Source: Azoarcus sp. | Lineage (GTDB): Bacteria > Pseudomonadota > Gammaproteobacteria > Burkholderiales > Rhodocyclaceae | Reading direction: 5' to 3' | DNA length: 18,543 nt | Assembly (NCBI GenBank): GCA_031259795.1 | Contig: JAIRLA010000085.1 | Span: 1 to 18,543 of the forward strand | In this document: positions 1 to 7,087 of the stretch, piece after piece | Position numbering within the stretch: position 1 is the first letter of the stretch | Layout: every line of letters begins with the position of its first letter | Position numbers and translations under genes: made by a program | The notes under the pieces: model-generated | Database searches by the model: none | Seen by the model: the letters and a program-made list of their open reading frames with translations, nothing else | Told to the model about the DNA's origin: nothing

Positions 1-58
1 CAATGACGAGGTGGGGAGGCTCTCGCAATGACGAGGTGGGGGGCTTTCGCAATGACGA
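1..58. repeat. Direct repeats of a CAATGACGA unit
   Basis: CAATGACGA occurs at 1-9, 26-34 and 50-58, spaced 24-25 bases, with GAGGTGGGG after the first two. The same core returns at 191-199 and, inverted, at 161-175 and 9041-9054. This looks like part of a dispersed intergenic repeat family. No gene is visible in 1-265; the stretch is the 3' flank of pepD and holds only repeats. Confidence 0.8.
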
Positions 59-63
59 ATTCT

Positions 64-117
64 TCCGATGGACTCCCTCCGTCCGATGGATTCCTCTCGT
101 CCGATGAACTTCCCTCC
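64..117. repeat. 18-bp tandem repeat, three copies
   Basis: Three imperfect 18-base units, each beginning TCCGATG, lie head to tail at 64-81, 82-99 and 100-117. They differ at a few positions. 18 is a multiple of three, so a short reading frame runs through, but there is no ribosome binding site or recognisable protein, and I take it as non-coding. Confidence 0.8.
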
Positions 118-135
118 CCCGCTTGCGGGGGAGGG
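112..135. repeat. GC-rich perfect inverted repeat (hairpin)
   Basis: CCCTCCCCCGC (112-122) pairs perfectly with GCGGGGGAGGG (125-135) around a two-base centre, giving an 11-bp stem. It lies about 130 bases past the pepD stop, on the side where pepD transcription would run. There is no T-run, so an intrinsic terminator is not supported. It resembles the small GC-rich palindromes often scattered between proteobacterial genes. Confidence 0.75.
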
Positions 136-160
136 GAGGTCCATCGCAAGAACTCGCTCC

Positions 161-230
161 CCTCGTCATTGCGAGGGAGGGGGGCTCTCGCAATGACGAG
201 GCGGGAGGAGCGCATCGACGCGGCAATCCA
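161..230. repeat. REP-like palindrome (GTCATTGCGAG family)
   Basis: CCTCGTCATTGCGAG (161-175) and CTCGCAATGACGAGG (187-201) are a perfect 15-bp inverted repeat with an 11-base loop. The right arm continues as GGAGCGCATCGACGCGGCAATCC, typical of a widespread bacterial intergenic repeat built on GTCATTGCGAG...GCAATCC. A related copy sits at 9041-9077. In RNA from pepD the hairpin could act as a 3' stabiliser; that is inference. Confidence 0.75.
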
Positions 231-265
231 TGCGGCGGTTCAAGGCGGGCCTATTGGAACAGGTT

Positions 266-1741
266 CTAAATCCGATCCCCGATGCCCGCCAGTATTCCAA
301 CGAGCAGCCGCCATGCCCGCTCCACGCTCGCCGCTTCGACTCGCTCGCCCGGCGCGTGCGCGCCGTGGATCGTGGGGCCGAAGGAGATCATTTCCATATC
401 CGGCCAGAGCGCGCTGAAGACGCCGCATTCCAGCCCGGCGTGGATTACCTGGATTTTTGCTTCGCCGCCGAAGGTCTCGCGGTAAACATTCCGCGCCAGT
501 GCGAGCAGTCTTGAATCCGGCGCGGGCGTCCATTCCGGCCCGTCGCCCTGCGTGCGCACGTCCAGCCCCGCCCGGGAAAAGAGCGCGGCGAGTTCTTCCG
601 ACAGGGCGCGCAAGCCGACCGCGCGCAACGAACGCGCCATGGCATTGATGTGCAGGCGTCCGCCGTCGAGCCGCAGTTCTCCGATGTTGTTGGATGTATC
701 GACCACGCCGGGCATTTGTTCGCTCATGGCGCGCACGCCGTATGGCAGGTCGTGGAGCAGCGACAACACGGCGCGCGCCGCGTCATGGCGCAATACCGCG
801 GCGGGCGGCGCGGGCGCGATGTCGATGCGAACCTTGCCGTCCTCGCCGGGCAGTTCGCCGCGCAGGCCGGTCACGAATTCATCGGCGTGCGCTTGCAGAT
901 GGGCCAGCGCCCGCGGGATTGACGCCGCGCCGCCGCCAAGCAGCACTGTCGCCGCGGCCTCGCGCGGCAGGGCATTGTGCGCCGTGCCGCCGTCCAGCGC
1001 CGCCAGCCGGAAATCGGCGCCTTTTGCCGCGAGCGTGCGCAGCAAGCGCGCCAGCAGCACGATGGCGTTGCCGCGTCCGCGGTGGATGTCGATGCCGGAA
1101 TGTCCTCCGGCCAGCCCCGACAGGCGCACGGTAAACGCGCGCGCGCCTTCCGGCGGCGGCTCCACGGGCAGGGCCGTATCGGCGATGACATCGACACTGC
1201 CCGCACAGCCGATGTAGAGTTCGCCCCACTCTTCGGTATCGAGATTGAGCAACAGGCGGCCCCGCACCGCGTCCGCTTCCAGGCCGAGCGCGCCATGCAT
1301 GCCCGATTCCTCATCCACGGTCAGCAGCGCTTCCAGCGCCGGATGCGCCAGTTCTTCGTCTTCCAGCGCCGCCAGCGCCAAAGCGACGCCGATGCCGTTG
1401 TCCGCGCCCAGCGTGGTATCGCCCGCCGTGACCCAGCCATCGCGCAATACGGGGCGGATGGGGTCGCGCGCGAAATCGTGCGCGCTGCCGCTGTTTTTCT
1501 GGCACACCATGTCGAGATGGCCTTGCAAGACTACACTTGGCCGGTTTTCGTAACCCCGGCTGGCGGGTTTGCTCAGGACGAGATTGCCGGCGGCATCGGT
1601 TTTCGCCGCCAGCCCACGGGCGCGCGCCCAGGCCGCCAGAGTGTCGCGCACCGCCTTTTCCTGGCCGGAGGCGCGCGGGATATGGCACAAATTGGAAAAA
1701 TGACGCCAGACCGAGGCTGGCTGCAAGGCGGAGAGAGCCAT
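266..1741 (-). CDS. pepD: Cytosol nonspecific dipeptidase (aminoacyl-histidine dipeptidase, M20)
   Basis: This 491-residue protein matches the PepD family (E. coli PepD is about 485 residues) along its whole length. PepD is a cytoplasmic metallo-dipeptidase that hydrolyses unblocked dipeptides, including Xaa-His. The binuclear metal site is recognisable: H75 in GHLDMV, D114 in LGADNGIG, E144/E145 in VDEESGMHGA, D168 in NLDTEE and H462 in GPTIHGAHAP. The segment between is the usual dimerisation/lid domain, beginning around GLAGGHSG. A start 28 codons further upstream is open, but family alignment places the N terminus at the ATG of MALSALQPAS; no convincing Shine-Dalgarno supports either. It stands alone, 149 bases after the DUF3334 gene on the same strand, and could be read through from it. 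Confidence 0.95.
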   Translation of the reverse strand: MALSALQPASVWRHFSNLCHIPRASGQEKAVRDTLAAWARARGLAAKTDAAGNLVLSKPASRGYENRPSVVLQGHLDMVCQKNSGSAHDFARDPIRPVLRDGWVTAGDTTLGADNGIGVALALAALEDEELAHPALEALLTVDEESGMHGALGLEADAVRGRLLLNLDTEEWGELYIGCAGSVDVIADTALPVEPPPEGARAFTVRLSGLAGGHSGIDIHRGRGNAIVLLARLLRTLAAKGADFRLAALDGGTAHNALPREAAATVLLGGGAASIPRALAHLQAHADEFVTGLRGELPGEDGKVRIDIAPAPPAAVLRHDAARAVLSLLHDLPYGVRAMSEQMPGVVDTSNNIGELRLDGGRLHINAMARSLRAVGLRALSEELAALFSRAGLDVRTQGDGPEWTPAPDSRLLALARNVYRETFGGEAKIQVIHAGLECGVFSALWPDMEMISFGPTIHGAHAPGERVEAASVERAWRLLVGILAGIGDRI

Positions 1742-1890
1742 GATGGTTTCGTGTAGCCAATCAAGAACAAAACGCAACGGGGCGTCGGAACACGCCCGCG
1801 GCGGAGAAATCGCGGGACAGGCCACGCCCGCGCGGCGGCGATGCGACGGCGGCGGCTTGCCGAAATGGGCGGATGGTACATGGAACGGTC

Positions 1891-2568
1891 TTACATGCCG
1901 AGAGATTTCAGCAGTTCGTCCTGATCCGTATCCGCCGCGCCGGAGGCGGTTTCGCCGCCGCTCCTGATTTGCTCCAGCAGGGCGTCGGGGTCGACTTCCT
2001 CCGCATCGAACTCGTGGAGTTTGATGAATTCGGTGCGGTCGATCGCCATTTCGAGGTAGAAAATATTGCCGCGTCCGGTCTGGAAGGTCACCCGCCGCGC
2101 TTCGGGCTGGTCGAGATGGGTGTCGATGGAGAGCACCACCTGCTTGGTGAGCGCCAGCATCTTGGGCTGGTTCTGGGTGATGTGAGTCTGCAAGTCCTGC
2201 GACACCTTGCGCGTGAAATCGCCGACGATCTGATTCATCAGTTCGCCCATGACATTGCCCACGTCGTCGGCGGTGAAATTGCTGGCGAGTTCATCTTTCG
2301 CCATGCCCATGTTGAGCATGTAGCACTCGTAAAGCTCCATCGCCGCCGCGGCGGAAAAATTGATGACCACCAGCCCGGAGAAACCGCCGTCGAACAGCAC
2401 GAAGCAACCGATGTCGGGCTTGAGGCAAGTGCGGGAAATGCGCTGGATCATTCCGGAATAAGCGATCCGGCCCGCGGTGGCCAGATGCAGCACCTTGACG
2501 ACGGAGTCGCACAGTGACCGGAGAACGTCCTCGGTGCCGAATACCACTGGGTAATTTTTTTCGCTCAT
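1891..2568 (-). CDS. DUF3334 protein with CheX-like phosphatase motif
   Basis: 225 residues, full length for the DUF3334 family as I remember it (Vibrio-type proteins start similarly and share the GTED, FVLF and QPKML blocks). No experimental function is known to me. Residues 109-112 read E-L-M-N inside MGELMNQIVG, and Pro135 follows N112 after exactly 22 residues. This is the E-x2-N-x22-P pattern of the CheC/CheX/FliY phosphatases, although the preceding Asp/Ser position is Asn105. The C terminus, DTDQDELLKSLGM, resembles the CheY-binding tail of CheZ. No signal peptide or membrane segment is visible, so it is probably cytoplasmic. The ATG at 2568 is chosen because the longer open frame would start inside a good -10 element. 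No chemotaxis gene lies in the window. Confidence 0.8.
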   Translation of the reverse strand: MSEKNYPVVFGTEDVLRSLCDSVVKVLHLATAGRIAYSGMIQRISRTCLKPDIGCFVLFDGGFSGLVVINFSAAAAMELYECYMLNMGMAKDELASNFTADDVGNVMGELMNQIVGDFTRKVSQDLQTHITQNQPKMLALTKQVVLSIDTHLDQPEARRVTFQTGRGNIFYLEMAIDRTEFIKLHEFDAEEVDPDALLEQIRSGGETASGAADTDQDELLKSLGM

Positions 2569-2597
2569 GTTCGCCGCCCCCCGCAAAAGGAAGGCCA

Positions 2598-2606
2598 TGT
2601 ATAGCA
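2598..2606 (-). promoter_or_regulatory. Extended -10 promoter for the DUF3334 gene
   Basis: On the minus strand TGCTATACA forms an extended -10 element (TGn followed by TATACA), ending 29 bases before the ATG at 2568. No clear -35 is present at 16-18 bases, which fits an extended -10 promoter. A transcript would have a leader of roughly 20-25 bases containing a G-rich stretch near the start codon. Confidence 0.45.
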
Positions 2607-2709
2607 CAGGCGCGCGGACGCGACACGATCAGCATTGCCGCTTCACCCGAAATAGCGATTGCGATTTCATGCGGGTTTGCGACCGGAGCGGGAACGGGGC
2701 GCGGACAGT

Positions 2710-2730
2710 ACAGGCTACAAGCTACAGGCG
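2710..2730. repeat. Heptanucleotide repeat ACARGCK, three copies
   Basis: ACAGGCT, ACAAGCT and ACAGGCG lie head to tail between the DUF3334 promoter and the end of the GH3 gene. It is the smallest of three period-7 arrays in the window. The surrounding spacer (2607-2791) holds no gene I can recognise. Confidence 0.65.
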
Positions 2731-2791
2731 CAAGGCCGGGACGGGCGGCGCCGCGGATGCTCCGATCGCGCGGCGCCGCTCCGTCTCCGTA

Positions 2792-4213
2792 TTACCGCCG
2801 AGCCTCCCCCGTCCGCGCGAGGTCGGCGGGACGGACGGCGATGGGATGGTCTTTTTCCCAGTATCTGTCCAGTCTTTTCGCGCTCTCGATTTCGCGCCTG
2901 GCGTCGATGCCGCCGCCGCGCCACGCGGCGGCGGCGGCGTGGAGGGCGCGGTAATACTGGTCGGCGTCATAGGAAACCAGGATCAAATCCACGCCCGCGT
3001 CCAGCGCGGCGGCGGCGGCGCGGCCAATGCCTTCGGCGTATACCGCGCCCATGTTCAGATCGTCGGTCATCAGAATGCCCTGGTAATTCCAGCCGCTGCC
3101 GTTCTTCTTGCGCAGGATGTCTTGTACCAGCGTGCGGGAGAGCGAAGCGGGCGCGTGCGGGTCGATGTCGGGCAGCCGGACGTGCGAGAGCATCATCGCC
3201 GCGCCGGTGCGGGCGGTGACTTCGCGGAACGGCAGCCAGTCGGCGGCCCGCTCGGCGGGAGTGTGCGTCAGGCTGACCTCGACGAGATGCGTGTCGCCCC
3301 GCACCCGTCCGAGACCGGGAAAATGTTTGACCACGGGCTGGACGCCGCTGGCGGCAAGGCCCGCGCCGTAGGCGGTGGCTACCCGCGTGACGATGTGCGG
3401 ATCGGCGGCGATGGCGCGGCGCTCGATCAAGGTGTGCCGGTCGACCCAGCCTCCTTTCTTGTCGGGCTTCAGATCGACTACCGGAGAGAGGTTCATGTTG
3501 ATGCCAAGCGCCGCCAGCGCCTGTCCCTGACGTTCGCCGTAGTCGCGGGCGCGCGCTTCCAGGTCTTCCTCGTCTCCGGCGATCAGCGCGGCGAGCGGCG
3601 GCATGGGTTCGAGGAGCGGCGACAGGTGCGAGACCGCGCCGCCTTCCTGGTCGGCCATGACGAAAAGCGGCGGCAAGCCGGCGCGCGCGCGCGCCGCCTG
3701 CAAGGCGTCGATGCGGCGGCGCAGGCTCTGCACGGTTTCTCCCCGCAGATTGCGCCGGGTGACGTAAATGCCGCCGATCAGGCCGCGTTCGGCCAGCGCG
3801 TGCAAGTCGTCGAAACTACGGAAGCCGACGACGAAATGCCGCCCCATCCGCTCCATCGCCACGCCGCTTCGCAGCACCTGGAACTTCTGCCAGCGGTACC
3901 ACCCTTCCTGCCCGGCGGCGAGGCACAGCAACAGCAGGCAGGCGGCCAGGCGCAACCCCGGCTCCAGCCTGTCCCGCCAGTGCGCGCGGGCGCGCAGGGT
4001 TCGATACGCGAAGTACGCGCCGCCGATGGCGGCGAGGAGCAGGACGGGCATCTCCGCGCCGCGCCAGAAATAAGACATGGGATGCTTGAAGTAACGGGCC
4101 GCGATGACAAGCAGCGCCGCGAGCATGATCCAGACAAGGATCGCCTTTTGCCATGCCGCGAGCCGGAAGAAGCGCAAGGCGGCAAAGCGCGACGGGGTCG
4201 AGTGCATCATCAT
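2792..4213 (-). CDS. Membrane-anchored glycoside hydrolase family 3 (NagZ-like)
   Basis: 473 residues. The catalytic part (about 115-455) is a GH3 beta-N-acetylglucosaminidase-type barrel. It shows ADQEGG at 187-192, KHFPGLG at 296-302, the NagZ acid/base dyad D-T-H at 307-309, and MTDDLNMGA at 382-390 with the expected nucleophile Asp384. Unlike ordinary cytoplasmic NagZ (about 340 residues), it begins with three hydrophobic segments (about 22-40, 52-70 and 86-101). Arg/Lys-rich flanks before the first and after the second segment predict that the enzyme domain faces the periplasm. It follows creD without a gap: the creD stop TGA is directly followed by ATGATGATG, with GGAG inside the creD end serving as ribosome binding site. 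Substrate is inferred to be GlcNAc-anhydroMurNAc or another beta-hexosaminide; only the family is certain. Confidence 0.9.
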   Translation of the reverse strand: MMMHSTPSRFAALRFFRLAAWQKAILVWIMLAALLVIAARYFKHPMSYFWRGAEMPVLLLAAIGGAYFAYRTLRARAHWRDRLEPGLRLAACLLLLCLAAGQEGWYRWQKFQVLRSGVAMERMGRHFVVGFRSFDDLHALAERGLIGGIYVTRRNLRGETVQSLRRRIDALQAARARAGLPPLFVMADQEGGAVSHLSPLLEPMPPLAALIAGDEEDLEARARDYGERQGQALAALGINMNLSPVVDLKPDKKGGWVDRHTLIERRAIAADPHIVTRVATAYGAGLAASGVQPVVKHFPGLGRVRGDTHLVEVSLTHTPAERAADWLPFREVTARTGAAMMLSHVRLPDIDPHAPASLSRTLVQDILRKKNGSGWNYQGILMTDDLNMGAVYAEGIGRAAAAALDAGVDLILVSYDADQYYRALHAAAAAWRGGGIDARREIESAKRLDRYWEKDHPIAVRPADLARTGEARR

Positions 4214-5686
4214 TCATTCTCCTTCATTCGGCGAGAATTGGCGGGAAGGCCATTCCGGGAAATGTTTCGCCTTCCGCCCGCGCCGCGCGGTTTTTTCGTT
4301 TCCTGTCAGTTCGTACCAGTTGATGCGGCGCGTGCTCGTCATGATGGCGGCGAGCACGGCGAACAGCAGCAGGCTGCCCATGAGCAGGGACTTTTCTTCC
4401 AGTTGCAAGATGACGTAGAGCGTGGCGTAAAGCCCGGCGAGACCGCATCCGAAGGCGCTCGCCAGACGCCAGGAAGCAAACACGCCCGCGAGATAGAAAA
4501 CGATCAGGCCGACGCAGGCCGCGGCGGCAACGACATATGCCCGCAAGAACGGCAATTGCTCGGAGAGCGCGACCAGCAGCAAGAAGAAGATGGTGAGCGC
4601 CAGCCCCACCAGCAGATATTGCATGAGATGCATCGGGCGGCGGCTCAGGACTTCGCCCAGGAAAAAGGCGGCGAAGGTCAGCACGACGAACAGACTGCCG
4701 TATTTCGCCGCCCGCTCGGATTGCCGGTAAACATCGACGGGCTGCATGAATTCGACCCCGAGGACTTCCCCGCTGTCGGGCTGGAGCGCCTTTTCTATAT
4801 CGCGGGCCAGATAGGATATTTCCCATTGCGCGCCAAAGCCGTTGCGTTCGATGTGCCGCGTGCGCGGCAGGAAACGGCCATGGAAGCTCGGGTGCGCCCA
4901 GTTGGATTGCACGTGCACGACATTGTTTTCCGCCGTGGGGGCGATGTAGAAAGCTTTCGCGCCGGTGAGCTTCAGCGGAAAGGCGAAGTCGATGACGTTC
5001 GCCTTGCCGGGAAGCAGTTCGCCTATATCCACTTCCAGCCGGGCGCCGCCGGGCAGGATGGCGTCGAAACGCTTGTCCCTGGAGACGGCGAAGCGCAGCG
5101 GGCGCTGATCGACAAGAACTTCCGGCGCGGCATCCATGCCGCGCGGACTGGAGAGGCCGAAGAGCATCACGGCGCGGGCTTCGGCGATTTCGCCCTTGTC
5201 CGCCGCGGCGGCCAGCAATTCGGCGGGCAGGCTGAACGAGCCTTCGATATTGAGATCGAGATGGAAAAGACGCGCCGGGTAAATGCCCCGGTAACGCTGC
5301 TCCACATCGGCGCGCCCCCGGATCGCCAGCGTCCGGGCGGGGACGAAAGCGATGCGCTCCTCCGTGAGCGGGGCGGAACGGTCGAGGACCTCGCCCGTAT
5401 TCATATCGCGGTAACGCCCTCCGGACGCCTTCATCCGGTAGCGGATCGCCAGCACCGGCCCGAGCAGGGTTTGCGGCCCGCCGGCGGTATTGGCGATTTC
5501 CGTCTCGGCCTGCGCTTGGTAAGTAGCGCGCTGGGCGATCTGCTTCTGGATCATGGCCAGCGGCGCCAACAGCAACGCGACCAGCAAGGCCACGCCCACC
5601 AACCTGGACGTCAGCGTGCCGTGCAGCCTCTCCCGCCAGAAGACGCGCGTTTCGCCGTCTTCCATCACTTCATCATGACTCTCCAT
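4214..5686 (-). CDS. creD: Inner membrane protein CreD
   Basis: 490 residues, slightly longer than E. coli CreD (about 450). Layout is typical: a membrane segment at about 28-46, a large periplasmic domain to about 327, then a multi-pass C-terminal region (about 330-452) ending TRRINWYEL, with the family blocks HLMQYLLVGLALTIF and LYVILQLEE. CreD is an inner-membrane protein induced by the CreBC system and linked to envelope integrity and beta-lactam response; its biochemical activity is unknown. The ATG at 5686 is supported by GGGAGAAG seven bases upstream; a longer open frame to 5743 lacks such support. CreB-type direct repeats lie about 110 bases upstream. A charged tail (about 463-490) follows the last helix and carries the ribosome binding site of the next gene. 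Confidence 0.93.
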   Translation of the reverse strand: MESHDEVMEDGETRVFWRERLHGTLTSRLVGVALLVALLLAPLAMIQKQIAQRATYQAQAETEIANTAGGPQTLLGPVLAIRYRMKASGGRYRDMNTGEVLDRSAPLTEERIAFVPARTLAIRGRADVEQRYRGIYPARLFHLDLNIEGSFSLPAELLAAAADKGEIAEARAVMLFGLSSPRGMDAAPEVLVDQRPLRFAVSRDKRFDAILPGGARLEVDIGELLPGKANVIDFAFPLKLTGAKAFYIAPTAENNVVHVQSNWAHPSFHGRFLPRTRHIERNGFGAQWEISYLARDIEKALQPDSGEVLGVEFMQPVDVYRQSERAAKYGSLFVVLTFAAFFLGEVLSRRPMHLMQYLLVGLALTIFFLLLVALSEQLPFLRAYVVAAAACVGLIVFYLAGVFASWRLASAFGCGLAGLYATLYVILQLEEKSLLMGSLLLFAVLAAIMTSTRRINWYELTGNEKTARRGRKAKHFPEWPSRQFSPNEGE

Positions 5687-5796
5687 TTCACTTCTCCCGG
5701 TTGATCCAAATAGCACGGCGAAAGCCGCCGCGTTCAAAAACACGGCCAGCGTATAGAGCGCGTGTGAACCGCCCGGGAAGGGAAGGTGGAATGAAT

Positions 5797-5832
5797 GTGA
5801 AGCGTGTATGAAGTGTATGAAAGCCGTGTGAA
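5797..5832 (-). promoter_or_regulatory. CreB recognition tags (TTCAC-N6-TTCAC) upstream of creD
   Basis: Plus-strand reading is GTGAA (5797-5801), six bases, ATGAA (5808-5812), four bases, ATGAA (5817-5821), six bases, GTGAA (5828-5832). On the minus strand, toward creD, this is two tandem copies of TTCAC-N6-TTCAC with one T for C in the inner half-site of each. That spacing is the published cre/blr tag bound by CreB and its Aeromonas homologue BlrA. Single extra half-sites occur at 5764-5768 (GTGAA) and 5791-5795 (ATGAA). The tags lie between the sixA stop and the creD start, so they would control creD and the coupled GH3 gene. Confidence 0.8.
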
Positions 5833-5848
5833 GCGCGGCGCCGCCGCG

Positions 5849-6319
5849 TTACGGAGACCTTTCCGGATGCTTGTCCGCCTCCACGACGTGCACGAGCCGC
5901 GCCGCCTCCCGCTCCGGCTCGCCGCGCAGCCACCACAGCGCTCCCTTGCGGAAAGAGGCCGGAAAAGACGCCTCGCCCAGCAAATGGGCGGCGATCGCCC
6001 CCAGCAAGGGCTGATGGCCGACGATGAGCGCGGGCGCATCGGCATCCGGCCAGCCGGCCAGGCGCAGGATTTCTTCCGGCGCGGCGCCGTGGAAAAGCGG
6101 CGCGCAAAACCGCATCGCCCCCTCATCGGCGCAAAAATACGAAACCGTCTGGCGCGTGCGCGCGGCGGGACTGACCAAAAGGCGCAGATGCGCGGGAGCG
6201 CGCTCGCCAAGCCAGGCCGCCACCTCGCGGGCCTGCCGGTGTCCGCGCGCGGAGAGTTCGCGCGCAATATCGGGCGCGCCCTGCAATGCATCGGCGTGCC
6301 GCCAGAGTAATAATTCCAT
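5849..6319 (-). CDS. sixA: SixA-type phosphohistidine phosphatase (histidine phosphatase superfamily)
   Basis: 156 residues, the usual SixA length. The catalytic pocket is visible: R7-H8 in LLWRHADA (phospho-accepting His8), R54 in LVSPAARTRQT and H102 in IVGHQP. SixA enzymes remove phosphate from histidine, classically from HPt domains or PTS phosphocarriers in the cytoplasm. Here it is the first gene before creD on the minus strand and is divergent from creB, separated by 69 bases. GAGG lies about ten bases before the ATG. The second motif residue is Ala (RHA) rather than the Gly common in phosphoglycerate mutases, which is normal among SixA relatives. The link to Cre signalling is inference from position. 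Confidence 0.87.
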   Translation of the reverse strand: MELLLWRHADALQGAPDIARELSARGHRQAREVAAWLGERAPAHLRLLVSPAARTRQTVSYFCADEGAMRFCAPLFHGAAPEEILRLAGWPDADAPALIVGHQPLLGAIAAHLLGEASFPASFRKGALWWLRGEPEREAARLVHVVEADKHPERSP

Positions 6320-6374
6320 CTTTACCGTTCCTCGTTCCAGAGTCGTCGTACTTTCCCGCCGTGGCTTGCGCCAC

Positions 6375-6380
6375 TACTAT
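6375..6380 (+). promoter_or_regulatory. Possible creB -10 element near the start codon
   Basis: TACTAT ends only eight bases before the creB ATG, and no Shine-Dalgarno sequence precedes that ATG. If this is the -10, the transcript would be nearly leaderless. The -35 candidate TTTCCC (6352-6357, 17-base spacer) is weak. The same bases read on the minus strand give TATAGT (6376-6381), which could serve sixA. Confidence 0.25.
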
Positions 6381-6388
6381 ATGCTCCC

Positions 6389-7087
6389 ATGAAAATCCTT
6401 ATTGTCGATGACGAACCGGCCATCGCCGACACGCTGGCCTACGCGCTTTCCGCCGAAGGCTACGCCACCGATCGTTGCGGACTGGGGCGCGAAGCCCTGG
6501 AGCGCGCGGCCTCTCCGGGATACGCCCTCATCATCCTCGACGTGGGCCTGCCGGACATGAGCGGCTTCGATGTCTGCCGCGAATTGCGCCGCCGCTCGGA
6601 CATCCCGGTTCTTTTCCTCACCGCGCGCGCCGAGGAAGTCGACCGCATCGTCGGACTGGAACTGGGCGCGGATGACTATGTCGCCAAACCGTTCAGCCCG
6701 CGCGAACTTGTCTCGCGCGTGCGCGCCATCCTGCGCCGCGCGCGCGGCAACGGCCACGAAAGCGCGCCGGCGGCCCCTCCCGCCCCCGGCGGCGCGTCGA
6801 CTTCGCCTTTCCAGGTCGACCGCGAAGGGCTGCGCATCGCCTGCAAGGGCCAATGGCTCGCCCTCACCCGCTACGAATACCTGCTGCTCGCCTGCCTGCT
6901 CGAACATCCGGGCCGGGTCTATTCCCGCGCCGTACTGATGGACAAAGTCTGGCGCGACGCCGAAGAAACGGAAGAGCGCACCGTCGACACCCACGTCAAG
7001 ACCCTGCGCGCCAAGCTGCGCGCCGTCCTCGCCGGGCGCGACCCCATCGTCACCCACCGCGGCCTGGGCTACAGCATCGACCCGTGA
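6389..7087 (+). CDS. creB: Response regulator CreB (OmpR/PhoB family)
   Basis: 232 residues with an N-terminal receiver domain (about 1-120) and a C-terminal winged-helix DNA-binding domain (about 135-232). The acidic pocket is DDE near the N terminus, the phosphorylated Asp lies in ILDVGLPDMSGFDVCREL, and the conserved Lys in ADDYVAKPFSPREL. It can be told from other OmpR regulators by blocks shared with E. coli CreB: IADTL, VLFLTAR-EEVDR, LALTRYEYLLL, ERTVDTHVKTLRAKLRA and HRGLGYS. CreB activates genes carrying TTCAC-N6-TTCAC tags, and such tags occur about 560 bases away before creD. In the usual arrangement the sensor kinase creC follows directly; here no kinase follows. The gene is divergent from sixA, creD and the GH3 gene. 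Confidence 0.92.
   Translation: MKILIVDDEPAIADTLAYALSAEGYATDRCGLGREALERAASPGYALIILDVGLPDMSGFDVCRELRRRSDIPVLFLTARAEEVDRIVGLELGADDYVAKPFSPRELVSRVRAILRRARGNGHESAPAAPPAPGGASTSPFQVDREGLRIACKGQWLALTRYEYLLLACLLEHPGRVYSRAVLMDKVWRDAEETEERTVDTHVKTLRAKLRAVLAGRDPIVTHRGLGYSIDP

Noticed and set aside
2567..5704. Very long open frame (over 1000 codons) on the plus strand
   Set aside because: It lies antisense to the GH3 and creD genes, which have clear family matches. The translation is low-complexity, rich in Arg, Gly, Gln and Ala, as expected from GC-rich antisense DNA.
5687..5743. Upstream start for creD
   Set aside because: The ATG at 5686 has GGGAGAAG at good spacing and the longer form has no support.
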